From NCBI RefSeq assembly GCF_020010905.1, contig NZ_JAGJBY010000001.1:4918001-4982000 (forward strand): a DNA stretch of 64,000 nt. The letters run 5' to 3'. How positions within the stretch are numbered: position 1 is the first letter of the stretch; every line of letters starts with the position of its first letter. Shown here piece by piece: positions 43,513 through 52,336 of this stretch. A program made the position numbers and the translations under genes. Below the pieces are notes generated by a model that was given only the letters and a program-made list of their open reading frames with translations, searched no databases and was not told the DNA's origin. The DNA is from Streptomyces acidiscabies (GTDB lineage Bacteria; Actinomycetota; Actinomycetes; Streptomycetales; Streptomycetaceae).

Positions 43513-43908
43513 GTGAGCAGCGAGCACATGCAGATCGGCGAGGTCGCCGCACGCACCGAACTGTCGCTGCGCACGATCCGCACCTACGAGGACGCCGGCC
43601 TCGTCACCCCCTCCGCCCGCTCCCAGGGCGGCTTCCGCCTCTACACCGAGTCCGACGTGGCCCGCCTCATGGTCATCCGCCGCATGGCGCCCCTCGGCTT
43701 CACCCTGGACGAGACGCGGGCCCTCCTGGAGGCCATGGACCGCCTGGACTCCGGCATCCACCTCATGCCCCGCGAACGCGCCCGCCTCCTCGACCGCATC
43801 CGGGGCGTGGAGCGGGCCGCGCAGCACCGGGTGGCGGACCTGCGCACGCAGTTGGACCGGGCGCAGGAGTTCGCGGACACCCTCGCGGGACGACTCGCCC
43901 GCAGATGA
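43513..43908 (+). CDS. MerR-family regulator
   Basis: 131 residues, GTG start. The N-terminal winged helix reads MQIGEVAARTELSLRTIRTY, EDAGLVTPSARSQGGFRLY, with the usual RRMAPLGFTLDETRALL effector helix. A coiled-coil helix closes the protein. There are no cysteine clusters, so it is not a metal sensor; a drug- or stress-type MerR is more likely. It is followed after 45 bp by an MFS gene on the same strand, which it may control. Confidence 0.88.
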   Translation: MSSEHMQIGEVAARTELSLRTIRTYEDAGLVTPSARSQGGFRLYTESDVARLMVIRRMAPLGFTLDETRALLEAMDRLDSGIHLMPRERARLLDRIRGVERAAQHRVADLRTQLDRAQEFADTLAGRLARR

Positions 43909-43953
43909 GTTCCGGCCCGGGGGATCTGGGCACTCGGGGCTCGGGAGGATGTC

Positions 43954-45408
43954 ATGAGCGTGGTCGAGGACAGTGGAACGACGATCGTCACGGACATTCC
44001 CGCCCGGCTGGACCGGCTGCCCTGGTCGCGGTGGCACTGGACCGTCGTGATCGGGCTCGGGACCGTGTGGGTGCTCGACGGGCTTGAGGTCACCGTCGTC
44101 GGGAACATCGCGGGACGGCTCGCCGAGGACGGGAGCGGCCTCGCGATCACCTCCGGGCAGATCACGGGGCTGGCCGCCGCGCTGTACGTCGCCGGGGCGT
44201 GTTTCGGCGCCCTGTTCTGGGGGCGGCTCACCGACCGGTTCGGGCGGCGCCGGCTCTTCATGGTCACCCTCGCGGTGTACCTCGCGGCCACCGCGTTGAC
44301 GGCGGTCGCCTGGGAGGCCTGGTGGTTCTTCCTGTTCCGGTTCCTCACCGGGTTCGGCATCGGGGGCGAGTACGCGGCCATCAACTCCGCGATCGACGAA
44401 CTGATCCCGGCGGACTACCGGGGCCGGGTCGACCTCGTCATCAACGGGAGTTTCTGGCTCGGCGCGGTCGGGGGTTCGCTGCTGTCCGTCGTCGCCCTCG
44501 ACACCGGGCTCCTGCCCAGGGACGTCGGCTGGCGGCTGACGTTCGCGCTGGGCGCCGTCCTCGCGCTGGTGATCCTGCTCGTGCGCCGGCATGTTCCCGA
44601 GAGTCCACGGTGGCTGCTGATCCATGGGCGGGAGCGGGAGGCGGAGGAGATCGTCGCGGGGATCGAGCGGCGGGTGGAGGCCGAGACCGGGGTCGAACTG
44701 CCCGCGCCCGACGGCGAGTTGGAGATCCGGCAGCGCGACGCCGTGACCTTCCTGGAGATCGCCCGCACCGTCTTCGGCCGCTACCGCAGGCGCGCCGTCC
44801 TCGGCTTCTCCCTCTTCATCGGCCAGGCGTTCCTCTACAACGCCATCACCTTCGGCTTCGGGGCCATCCTCACCACGTTCTACGACATCCCGGCCGACCG
44901 CACGGGCTACTACTTCGCCGTCATCGCGGCCGGCAACTTCTGTGGCCCCCTGCTGCTGGGCAGGCTCTTCGACACGGTCGGCCGCCGCGTGATGATCTCC
45001 GGCACCTACCTCCTCTCGGGCGCCCTCCTGTTCGCGACGGCCTGGCTCTTCGGCCAAGGCGCCCTGGACGCGGGCACGTTGACGGCCTGCTGGTGCGCCG
45101 TCCTCTTCTTCGCCTCGGCCGGTGCCTCCAGCGCGTACCTCACGGTCTCCGAGATCTTCCCCATGGAGACCCGCGCCATGTCGATCGCCTTCTTCTACGC
45201 CCTCGGCACAGCGGCGGGCGGCATCAGCGGCCCTCTCCTCTTCGCGGACCTCACGGAGACGGGCCGCGTGGCCGACACGGTGCTGGCCTTCTCGATCGGC
45301 GCGGGTCTGATGTGCGCGGCGGGTCTGGTGGCCGTGGTGCTGGCGGTCTCGGCCGAACGCCGGTCCCTGGAGGACATCGCGAGGCCGCTGTCCGCGCTGC
45401 GGAAGTGA
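43954..45408 (+). CDS. MFS transporter, sugar/metabolite:proton symporter type
   Basis: 484 residues with 12 helices. Sugar-porter-like signatures are GRLTDRFGRRRLFMVTL in the helix 2-3 loop, FRFLTGFGIGGEYAAINSAI in helix 4-5, and VPESPRWLLIHGREREAEEI before the central loop. It begins 45 bp after the MerR gene and may be in one unit with it. The closest general class is the metabolite:H+ symporters (AAHS/SP). The cargo is unknown. Confidence 0.88.
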   Translation: MSVVEDSGTTIVTDIPARLDRLPWSRWHWTVVIGLGTVWVLDGLEVTVVGNIAGRLAEDGSGLAITSGQITGLAAALYVAGACFGALFWGRLTDRFGRRRLFMVTLAVYLAATALTAVAWEAWWFFLFRFLTGFGIGGEYAAINSAIDELIPADYRGRVDLVINGSFWLGAVGGSLLSVVALDTGLLPRDVGWRLTFALGAVLALVILLVRRHVPESPRWLLIHGREREAEEIVAGIERRVEAETGVELPAPDGELEIRQRDAVTFLEIARTVFGRYRRRAVLGFSLFIGQAFLYNAITFGFGAILTTFYDIPADRTGYYFAVIAAGNFCGPLLLGRLFDTVGRRVMISGTYLLSGALLFATAWLFGQGALDAGTLTACWCAVLFFASAGASSAYLTVSEIFPMETRAMSIAFFYALGTAAGGISGPLLFADLTETGRVADTVLAFSIGAGLMCAAGLVAVVLAVSAERRSLEDIARPLSALRK

Positions 45409-45457
45409 CGCCGGGAAGCACGAGGCTGAACGGTGGCCGGGCGATCAGCCCCCCACC

Positions 45458-45802
45458 TCAGCCCCTCACCCCGGCCCGCCCCCGCCCCCACGCGGCCAAC
45501 GGCCCCAGCGCCTCGTTCAGCCGCACCCCGTCCTCGGTCAGCGAGTACTCGACCCGAGGCGGCACCTCGTCGTACGAGACGCGCAGCACCACCCCGTCCG
45601 TCTCCATCTCCCGCAGATGGGAGGCGAGGACCTTCTCGGTGACCCCCGGCAGCAGACGCCGCAGCTCACCGAAGCGCCGGCAGGGGTGTTCGTGCAGGGC
45701 CCACAGGATCAGCACCTTCCACTTGCCGCCGATCACCTCCATCGCCGTGTCGATGCCGCAGGCGTGTCCGTCCGGTCCGCCCGGCCGGTTCAGTGTCGTC
45801 AT
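45458..45802 (-). CDS. HxlR-family regulator
   Basis: 114 residues, single winged helix: CGIDTAMEVIGGKWKVLILW, LRRLLPGVTEKVLASHLREM, RVEYSLTEDGVRLNEALGPL. Cys15 lies at the conserved redox-sensitive position of the family. It is divergent from an NAD(P)-dependent oxidoreductase gene, and the pair recurs in streptomycetes. The palindrome at 45853-45864 is the likely operator. Confidence 0.9.
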   Translation of the reverse strand: MTTLNRPGGPDGHACGIDTAMEVIGGKWKVLILWALHEHPCRRFGELRRLLPGVTEKVLASHLREMETDGVVLRVSYDEVPPRVEYSLTEDGVRLNEALGPLAAWGRGRAGVRG

Positions 45803-45852
45803 CCCGCACCCTTCCGACGTGCTCGCTCACCCCGGGGTAACCACCCACTCCG

Positions 45853-45864
45853 AAGTGCGTACTT
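45853..45864. promoter_or_regulatory. Candidate HxlR operator
   Basis: AAGTGCGTACTT (AAGT-N4-ACTT) lies midway between the HxlR and oxidoreductase starts. It has the form of half-sites found for several HxlR-type repressors; assignment is by position. Confidence 0.45.
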
Positions 45865-45898
45865 GATCATCTCAGGGCCCGCGACGAGCCTGATCGGC

Positions 45899-46780
45899 AT
45901 GACACAGAACGCAGTTGAGAAGACCTCACTCACCCTGCTCGGCCTCGGCGCGATGGGCACCGAACTGGCCCGCGCCTGGCTCTCCGCCGGTCACCCGCTC
46001 ACCGTCTGGAACCGCACCCCGTCCCGCGCCGCCGCCCTCGCGGCCGAAGGAGCGCACGTCGCGGACACCGCCGCCGAGGCGGTCGCCGCGAACTCCCTGG
46101 TCGTCGTCTGCCTGTTGGACGACGATACGGTCGAAAAGGCGCTGTCCGACACCGACTTGACGGGCCGCGACCTGGTGAACCTGACCACCAGTACCCCCGC
46201 CCAGGCCCGCGCCCGCGCGCAGTGGGCCCGCGAGCGCGGCGCCCGCTACCTGGACGGCGGGATCATGGCCGTCCCCCCGATGATCGGCGTACCCGAAGCC
46301 GGCGGATACGTCTTCTACAGCGGCTCGCGGGAGCTGTTCGAGCAGCACCGGGAGACCTTGGCCGCCCCGGTCGCCACCACCTATGTCGGCGACGACGCGG
46401 GTTTCGCGGCCCTGTACGACGTGGCACTGCTCAGCGCGATGTACGGGATGTTCGCCGGGGCCGCGCACGCCTTCGCCCTGATCCGCAAGGAGGGCATCGA
46501 CCCCACGGCGCTCGCCCCGCTGCTCGCCGACTGGCTCACGGCGATGGCCCCGGCGGTGCACCAGACCGCCGACCAGCTGCGGACCGGCGACTACACCGAG
46601 GGCGTCGTCTCGTCCCTCGCCATGCAGACGGCCGGTACGCCGACCTTCCTGAACACCGCCGAACAGCAGGGCGTCAGCACCGAACTGCTCGCCCCGTACT
46701 TCGCGTTGATGCGCCGTCGTCTCGCCGAGGGCGGCGGTGAGGAGAGCCTGACGGGGGTCGTCGACCTCCTGGTGCACTGA
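45899..46780 (+). CDS. NAD(P)-dependent oxidoreductase, beta-hydroxyacid dehydrogenase/imine-reductase type
   Basis: 293 residues from ATG 45899; the longer upstream frame overlaps the HxlR gene. The Rossmann loop LTLLGLGAMGTELARAWLSA is followed by the NADP-type loop VWNRTPSRAAAL. The second domain is all-helical (IRKEGIDPTALAPLLADW). The catalytic Lys of true hydroxyacid dehydrogenases is not evident, which fits the imine-reductase-like branch. Soluble, cytoplasmic, probably controlled by the divergent HxlR protein. Confidence 0.87.
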   Translation: MTQNAVEKTSLTLLGLGAMGTELARAWLSAGHPLTVWNRTPSRAAALAAEGAHVADTAAEAVAANSLVVVCLLDDDTVEKALSDTDLTGRDLVNLTTSTPAQARARAQWARERGARYLDGGIMAVPPMIGVPEAGGYVFYSGSRELFEQHRETLAAPVATTYVGDDAGFAALYDVALLSAMYGMFAGAAHAFALIRKEGIDPTALAPLLADWLTAMAPAVHQTADQLRTGDYTEGVVSSLAMQTAGTPTFLNTAEQQGVSTELLAPYFALMRRRLAEGGGEESLTGVVDLLVH

Positions 46781-46833
46781 ACCGCCGTACAAACAGCGAC
46801 AAGCCACGAAGTGACCGACCCACATGATTTCTT

Positions 46834-46886
46834 CACGTGAGTGGCGGTCGGGGGGTGTGTGAAAGCTGAAGTAACTCGCCTACGAT
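46834..46886 (+). promoter_or_regulatory. Putative promoter upstream of the P450 gene
   Basis: A possible -35 GTGAAA (about 46859-46864) and -10 TACGAT (46881-46886) are 16 bp apart. The palindrome TCACGTGA (46834-46841) lies ~18 bp further upstream and could bind a regulator. There is no experimental or comparative support. Confidence 0.35.
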
Positions 46887-47004
46887 CCCAGCAGGCCCGG
46901 CTCGATCCCGGTTTCCCCGGTCTGACCTGGTGAAACTCGTCCGCTTCGCGGCAGAGCCGGGCGCGTTGGAGACGTCCTGAACGAACGACGGAAAGAGTGC
47001 TCAC

Positions 47005-48189
47005 ATGCCCCCCACTCCGCCCTCGCTCCCCGCCGAACGCCCCCTCCTCGATCCCGCCGCCGAGTACCGGAGCTGGATCACCGAACGCCCCCTGGACCGC
47101 ATCACCCTCTGGGGCGACCTGAACCCGTGGCTGGTCACCCGGTACGACGACGCGCGGGCCGTCCTCAGCGACGCCCGGTTCAGCTCCGAGAACTTCCGGC
47201 CCGGCTTCCCGGGGCTTCAGCCGACGACGCCCCCGCGCACCCCGGGCCAGCTGTTCGCGATGGACCCGCCGGACCACACCCGGCTGCGCCGCATGCTGAT
47301 ACCCGAGTTCACGTTCCGCCGGGTGGAGCAACTCCGCCCGGCGATCGGGCGGATCACCGCCGAACTCATCGACGGCCTTGAGGCACAAGGGCGTTCGGCG
47401 GACCTCGTCGAACACTTCACCCTCCCGCTGCCGCTCCTGGTGATCTGCGAACTCCTCGGAGTTCCGTACTCCGACCGGGAGTTCATCCACCGCCAGGCCG
47501 CCGCGTTCGCCACGGTCTCGGCCGGTCCCGAGGCGATGCGCGCCGGCTGGGGTGCCCTCTTCGGCTACCTCCAGGAACTCCTCGCGGTGAAGGCCGCCGC
47601 CCCCTCCGACGACCTGATGAGCCGCCTCGCCACCGAGCGCGTCGCCACCGGCGAGGCCACCGCCGCCGAAGCCGCCGGGCTCCTCGTACAGATCCTCATC
47701 GCCGGGCACGAGACGACGGCCAGCATGCTCTCGCTGGGCACGATCGCCCTCCTGCGCCACCCCGACCAGCTCGCCGCGCTGCGGGCCGACGACAGTCTCG
47801 TACCCGGCGCGATCGAGGAACTCCTGCGCTACCTGACGATCGTCCACATCGGCATGCGGCGGATCGCCACCGAGGACATCGAGATCGCCGGGGTCACCAT
47901 CCGCGCCGGTGAGGGTGTCGTCGTGGCCCTCCAGGCGGCCAACCGCGACCCCGCGGCCTTCGAGAACCCCGACACCTTCGACCTCACCCGCGAGCTGGAC
48001 CGCCACCTCGCCTTTGGCCACGGCCTGCACCACTGCCTCGGCCAGTCCCTGGCCCGCGCGGAACTCCAGATCGCGCTGCCGATGCTGTTCGAGCGCCTGC
48101 CGGGCCTGAAACTGGCGAAGGAACCGGAGGAGTTCGCGTTCGCCGGACGCGCGGTGCACGGCGTGGAGCAGCTGCCCGTGACCTGGTGA
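47005..48189 (+). CDS. Cytochrome P450 (CYP105-like bacterial class I)
   Basis: 394 residues, normal length. The I-helix oxygen-activation motif AGHETT is at 233-238, ExxR in EELLRYL, and the haem loop FGHGLHHCLGQ with ligand Cys344. No membrane anchor, so it is a soluble monooxygenase needing a separate ferredoxin and reductase; none is encoded nearby. Next gene is an asparagine synthase 98 bp downstream on the same strand; a joint biosynthetic role is possible but not shown. Confidence 0.95.
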   Translation: MPPTPPSLPAERPLLDPAAEYRSWITERPLDRITLWGDLNPWLVTRYDDARAVLSDARFSSENFRPGFPGLQPTTPPRTPGQLFAMDPPDHTRLRRMLIPEFTFRRVEQLRPAIGRITAELIDGLEAQGRSADLVEHFTLPLPLLVICELLGVPYSDREFIHRQAAAFATVSAGPEAMRAGWGALFGYLQELLAVKAAAPSDDLMSRLATERVATGEATAAEAAGLLVQILIAGHETTASMLSLGTIALLRHPDQLAALRADDSLVPGAIEELLRYLTIVHIGMRRIATEDIEIAGVTIRAGEGVVVALQAANRDPAAFENPDTFDLTRELDRHLAFGHGLHHCLGQSLARAELQIALPMLFERLPGLKLAKEPEEFAFAGRAVHGVEQLPVTW

Positions 48190-48287
48190 ACCCCGTCCAC
48201 CTGACGGAGTCGTGATCACCGCGTTGCCCCCTTCCCTCTCTCCTCGGCAGGCTCGGGCGGATGTCCTGACGAGGAGAGGGGTTCGCC

Positions 48288-50117
48288 GTGTGCGGACTTG
48301 CCGGTTGGATCGGGTACGAGCGTGATCTGAGCGGGGACACATCTGTCGCCGAGGCCATGAACGGAACACTGGAGTGCCGGGGGCCGGACTCGCACGGGGT
48401 GTGGACCTCACCCCGTGCGCTGCTGGCCCACCGGAGGCTGGCCGTCATCGACCTCGAAGGCGGCCGGCAGCCGATGGAGGCGGAGGCCGGACCGGTCCTC
48501 ACGTACACCGGCGAGACGTACAACTACCGCGAACTGCGCGAGGAGTTGAGGGCGCTCGGGCACGCCTTCAGGACCGACTCCGACACCGAGGTGGTCCTGC
48601 GGGCCTACGAGGAGTGGGGAACCGGCTTCGCCGAGCGCCTGACCGGCATCTACGCCCTCGCCCTGTGGGACCCGCGCACCGAGGAACTCCTCCTGGTCCG
48701 CGACCGGATGGGCGTCAAACCCCTCTACTACTGGCCCACTCCGGACGGCGTGATCTTCGGCTCCGAACCCAAGGCGATCCTCGCGCACCCCGACACCGAG
48801 GCCGTCGTGGACGCCGAGGGCCTGCGGGAGGTCTTCGGCATCGTGAAGACGCCGGGCCACGCCGTGTTCAAGGGGATGCGGGAGGTCCTGCCGGGTACGG
48901 TGCTGCGGTTCACGCGCTCGGGGAGCGAGGAGATCCGCTACTGGCGCCTCGCCGCGCACGAGCACACCGACGACCTCGACACGACAATCGCCCACGTCCG
49001 TACGCTCCTTGAGGAGATCGTCGCGAGCCAGCTCGTCGCCGACGTCCCCGTGGGCACGCTCCTGTCCGGCGGCCTCGACTCCAGCGCCGTCACCGCACTC
49101 GCGACCCGCTCCAGCGACAAGCCCGTCCTCGCGTTCTCCGTCGACTACAAGGGCCTCGGCGAACAGTTCGAGGCGAACGTCCAATGGTCCGACCCCGACA
49201 CCCCGTTCGCCGTGGAGGTCGCCCGGCACGTCGGCGCCGAGCACGTCATCGTCGAACTCGACAACGCCGACGTCCTCGACGACGACGTACGCGAACAGGT
49301 CCTGCGCGCCCAGGACTTGCCCGTGTCGACGGGCGACATGGAGTACTCGCTCCTGCTGCTGTGCCGCGCGCTGAAGGAGCGCATGACCGTCGCCCTGTCC
49401 GGTGAGGCGGCGGACGAACTCTTCGGCGGCTACACCTGGTTCCACGACCCCGCCGCCGTCGAGGGCGACACCTTCCCCTGGCACCACCCCTTCGAGAAGG
49501 CGGGCGGCATCGGGGCGCTGCGCACGCTGGGCCTGTGGAGCAGGCTCGGGCTGACCGAGTACGTCAAACAGCGCTACACCGAGGCCCTGGAGGAGGTGCC
49601 CCGGCTCGCCGGGGAGAGCGGACACGAGGCGCGCATGCGGGAGTTGACGTACCTCAACCTCACCCGCTGGGAGAACTTCCTCCTCGACCGCAAGGACCGC
49701 ATCTCGATGGCCACGGCCCTCGAAGTGCGCGTCCCCTTCACCGACCACCGGCTCGTCGAGTACGTCTACAACGTCCCCTGGGCGATGAAGAGTTTCGACG
49801 GCCGGGAGAAGAGCCTCCTGCGCGCCGCGATGCGCGGCGTCCTCCCGGAGTCGGTCCTCGACCGCAAGAAGACCCCCTACCCGTCCACCCAGGACAAGGG
49901 GTACGAACAGGCCCTGCGCGAGCGCCTGGAGACGGTGATCGCTGCCGACGGTGCACCCGTCCTGCTCCTCGCCTCCCGCGAGGAGATCCGCCGCCTGCTG
50001 GACGTCCCCGACGGCAGCTACGCGATGGGCGGCCCCTGGAGCGCGCGGGCGGTCCTGGAACGGCTCGTCGAGTTCGACCGGTGGGTCAGGTCGTACGGGG
50101 TACGCGTCGAGCTGTGA
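48288..50117 (+). CDS. asnB: Asparagine synthase (glutamine-hydrolysing)
   Basis: 609 residues. GTG start with GAGGAGAGGGG upstream; the nucleophile Cys2 follows the initiator (MCGLAGWIGY). The N-terminal Ntn amidotransferase domain (1-~200) includes CRGPDSHG. The synthetase domain has the PP-loop LLSGGLDSSAVTA and LSGEAADELFGGY. The usual NGE of the oxyanion hole appears here as YTGETYNYREL, with Thr where Asn is expected. Such a variant seems frequent in streptomycete copies, but it may lower glutaminase activity. Its 3' end overlaps a convergent MarR gene by 32 bp. Confidence 0.94.
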   Translation: MCGLAGWIGYERDLSGDTSVAEAMNGTLECRGPDSHGVWTSPRALLAHRRLAVIDLEGGRQPMEAEAGPVLTYTGETYNYRELREELRALGHAFRTDSDTEVVLRAYEEWGTGFAERLTGIYALALWDPRTEELLLVRDRMGVKPLYYWPTPDGVIFGSEPKAILAHPDTEAVVDAEGLREVFGIVKTPGHAVFKGMREVLPGTVLRFTRSGSEEIRYWRLAAHEHTDDLDTTIAHVRTLLEEIVASQLVADVPVGTLLSGGLDSSAVTALATRSSDKPVLAFSVDYKGLGEQFEANVQWSDPDTPFAVEVARHVGAEHVIVELDNADVLDDDVREQVLRAQDLPVSTGDMEYSLLLLCRALKERMTVALSGEAADELFGGYTWFHDPAAVEGDTFPWHHPFEKAGGIGALRTLGLWSRLGLTEYVKQRYTEALEEVPRLAGESGHEARMRELTYLNLTRWENFLLDRKDRISMATALEVRVPFTDHRLVEYVYNVPWAMKSFDGREKSLLRAAMRGVLPESVLDRKKTPYPSTQDKGYEQALRERLETVIAADGAPVLLLASREEIRRLLDVPDGSYAMGGPWSARAVLERLVEFDRWVRSYGVRVEL

Positions 50118-50601
50118 CCGGCCGGGGCCCGTCGTCCGTACGGCGGGCCCTCAGCGACTCGGCGAGCGAGCGCAGCGCGGGGGCCGCCCCCGACAGCGCC
50201 GTCCGCTCGTCCGGCGTCAGCGCCCCCAGGGACTCCGCGAACAGCCGTGCCCACTCCTGCTCGATCATCGCCATGCCCTGGACGGCGGCCATGGTCGGGA
50301 AGAGCCGTACGGCACGCCGGTCCGCCGGGTCCGGCTCCCGGCGCACCAGCCCCTGGGCGACCAGTCCGCGCACGGTCGTACTGACGTTGCTCGCGTGCAT
50401 CCCCAACTCCTGCGCGAGCACGCCGACTCCGCTGCCGGGGGAGTCCAGGAGCTGCCGGAGCACGTCCAGTTCGGCCGGGGGCAGTGCGGGGAGCCCGGCC
50501 TCGGCGGTGCCGCGCAGGCGCAGGACACGGCCCAGGGTGTGCAGCACGGGGGCCAACTCCCGCGCCTCGCGCAGGAGTTCGGCGTCGGCCTTCGCGTCCA
50601 T
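50086..50601 (-). CDS. MarR-family regulator
   Basis: 171 residues. Winged helix at ~55-105 (GVLAQELGMHASNVSTTVRG, LVRREPDPADRRAVRLFPT) between two dimer helices. Divergent from a Bcr/CflA-type exporter gene with an AT-rich near-palindrome between them, the usual plan for a MarR-controlled drug pump. Overlaps asnB tail to tail by 32 bp. Confidence 0.9.
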   Translation of the reverse strand: MDAKADAELLREARELAPVLHTLGRVLRLRGTAEAGLPALPPAELDVLRQLLDSPGSGVGVLAQELGMHASNVSTTVRGLVAQGLVRREPDPADRRAVRLFPTMAAVQGMAMIEQEWARLFAESLGALTPDERTALSGAAPALRSLAESLRARRTDDGPRPVTARRVPRTT

Positions 50602-50618
50602 GCGGCCACCCTAACAAT

Positions 50619-50635
50619 GCTTATATATCTATAGC
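50619..50635. promoter_or_regulatory. AT-rich near-palindrome in the MarR/exporter promoter
   Basis: GCTTATATATCTATAGC, an imperfect inverted repeat and the most AT-rich 17 bases nearby. It probably holds the MarR site and a -10 element. Confidence 0.45.
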
Positions 50636-50684
50636 TATCCACGACGAGCTGTTCACGCCGTACGTCACCTCTCTGGAGCCCGAG

Positions 50685-51929
50685 ATGTCCTCGCCACCCC
50701 GGCCCGCCGCTCTCCTCGCCGCGACCCTCGCCCTCCTCTCCTTCGGCATGCCGCTCGCCACGGACATGTACCTTCCGGCCTTCCCGAAGATGGCCGACGA
50801 CCTCGGCACCGACGCCTCCGGCGTCCAACTCACCCTCACCGCCTTCCTGTTGGGCCAGGCGGCGGGCCAGCTCGTCTTCGGCCCCCTCTCCGACCGGCAC
50901 GGCCGCCGCCGGCCCATCCTCGTCGGCGCGGCGGTGTGCGCGCTCGCCACCGCCCTGTGCGCGCTCTCCCCGAACCTCGCCACCCTCATCGCCCTGCGCT
51001 TCGTCACCGGCTTCAGCGGCGCCGCCGGGCTCGTCGTGGGCCGCGCGGTCGTCTCCGACGTCGCGACCGGCGCCGTCGCGGCGAAGCTGTTCGGCGTCCT
51101 GATCGCCCTCGGCGGCATCGCCCCGATCGTCGCCCCCCTCGCCGGAGGCGCCGTCGTCACCCACGCCGGAGGCTGGCGCGGCGTCTTCTGGGTCCTCGCC
51201 GCGATCACCCTGCTGATGATGCTCGCCGCGCTGTTCTTCATCCCCGAGAGCCTCCCGGCGGAGCGCCGCCGCGCGGGCGGGGTCGCGGCCACCCTCCAGA
51301 CCGCGCGCTCCGTCCTCGCCGACCGCGTGTACGTCGGCTACACGCTGGCCTTCGTCTTCGCCTGCGGCGCCCTCTTCTCGTACATCTCCGGCTCCGCGTT
51401 CCTCCTCCAGAACGTCCTCGGCTTCACGGTCGGACAGGCGTCCGTCGCGTTCTCCCTCGGCGCCCTCACCGCGACCCTCTCCAGCACCGCCAACACGAGA
51501 CTCGTCGGCCACTACCCACCCCGACTGCTCCTGAAAATCGGCCTGTTCACCATGTTCGCCGCGAGCGCCGTCGCCCTCGTGGTCACCCTCGCCGGGCACC
51601 TGGACCGCGTCCTCGCGCTCGGGCTGATCGCCGTCACGTTCCTCGGGCTCGGTCAGGTCTTCGGTACGGCTACGGCGCTGGCGATCGAACGCGTTCCGTA
51701 CGCCGCCGGTACCGGCTCCGCCGTCCTCGGCACCCTCCAGGGCGTCCTCGGGGCGGTCGCCGCGCCGCTCATCGGGCTGGGCGGCGACGACACCGCCGTA
51801 CCGCTCTTCACCGGCATGACCGGGTGCTGCCTCGTCGCACTGTTCGCGCTGTTGCTCACGCGCGATGCCGGCGAGCCTCGACCTGACACACTTCCCGGGC
51901 ACCTGACGATCTCTGCCGAGCGGCGTTGA
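50685..51929 (+). CDS. MFS multidrug exporter, Bcr/CflA type
   Basis: 414 residues from ATG 50685 (GGAG 6 bases upstream); the longer frame would cover the MarR gene. Twelve-helix drug:H+ antiporter: LSFGMPLATDMYLPAFPKMA in helix 1 (Bcr/CflA signature with the acidic D-Y pair), GPLSDRHGRRRPILVGA in loop 2-3, GFSGAAGLVVGRAVVSDVA in helix 5 (antiporter motif region). Exports small hydrophobic compounds; expected to be induced when the divergent MarR is released. Confidence 0.92.
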   Translation: MSSPPRPAALLAATLALLSFGMPLATDMYLPAFPKMADDLGTDASGVQLTLTAFLLGQAAGQLVFGPLSDRHGRRRPILVGAAVCALATALCALSPNLATLIALRFVTGFSGAAGLVVGRAVVSDVATGAVAAKLFGVLIALGGIAPIVAPLAGGAVVTHAGGWRGVFWVLAAITLLMMLAALFFIPESLPAERRRAGGVAATLQTARSVLADRVYVGYTLAFVFACGALFSYISGSAFLLQNVLGFTVGQASVAFSLGALTATLSSTANTRLVGHYPPRLLLKIGLFTMFAASAVALVVTLAGHLDRVLALGLIAVTFLGLGQVFGTATALAIERVPYAAGTGSAVLGTLQGVLGAVAAPLIGLGGDDTAVPLFTGMTGCCLVALFALLLTRDAGEPRPDTLPGHLTISAERR

Positions 51930-51947
51930 CCCGCCCGGCCGCACTGC

Positions 51948-52202
51948 GTGAGGCTCGCTCGCATGTCACCGACCGAAACCTCCCGGACGCGTCCGGTCAC
52001 CGGCTGGCACAGCCTCACCTGTGCGGAGCTGCGGGTGGCCCGGCTCGTCGCCACCGGCCTCAGCAATCGCGCCGTCGCCGAGCGGCTCGTCGTCTCGCCG
52101 CACACCGTGGACACGCATCTGCGGCACGTCTACGCGAAGTTGGCCATCCGCAGCCGGGTTCAGCTCGTGCGGCACGCGCTTCAGCACGAGTCCGACTCCT
52201 GA
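51948..52202 (+). CDS. Solo LuxR-type HTH protein (84 aa)
   Basis: A single GerE/LuxR helix-turn-helix of 84 residues (or 79 from ATG 51963): LTCAELRVARLVATGLSNRA, VAERLVVSPHTVDTHLRHVY, AKLAIRSRVQLVRHAL. There is no sensor or receiver part. Such short proteins are either DNA-binding regulators controlled by level or inhibitors that pair with longer LuxR proteins. It lies 18 bp after the exporter stop on the same strand, so it may be co-transcribed with it. Confidence 0.8.
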   Translation: MRLARMSPTETSRTRPVTGWHSLTCAELRVARLVATGLSNRAVAERLVVSPHTVDTHLRHVYAKLAIRSRVQLVRHALQHESDS

Positions 52203-52251
52203 GCTTGTTTTTCATGGCCTGAGTCATCCTCCCCGCCGCGCGCCCTGCGGA

Positions 52252-52271
52252 CATCACGTCTTCACGTGATG
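52252..52271. terminator. Inverted repeat between the LuxR-type gene and psuG
   Basis: CATCACGT (52252-52259) and ACGTGATG (52264-52271) are exact inverse repeats with a 4-base loop (CTTC). It may end the exporter/LuxR unit or be an operator for psuG. It shares TCTTCACGTGA with the region before the P450 gene. Confidence 0.4.
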
Positions 52272-52336
52272 CGGACCCTCGTGCCGACCGGCAGGGTGTG
52301 CGGCGTATCGACGCCCACGGAAAGGCAGCCGGCCCC

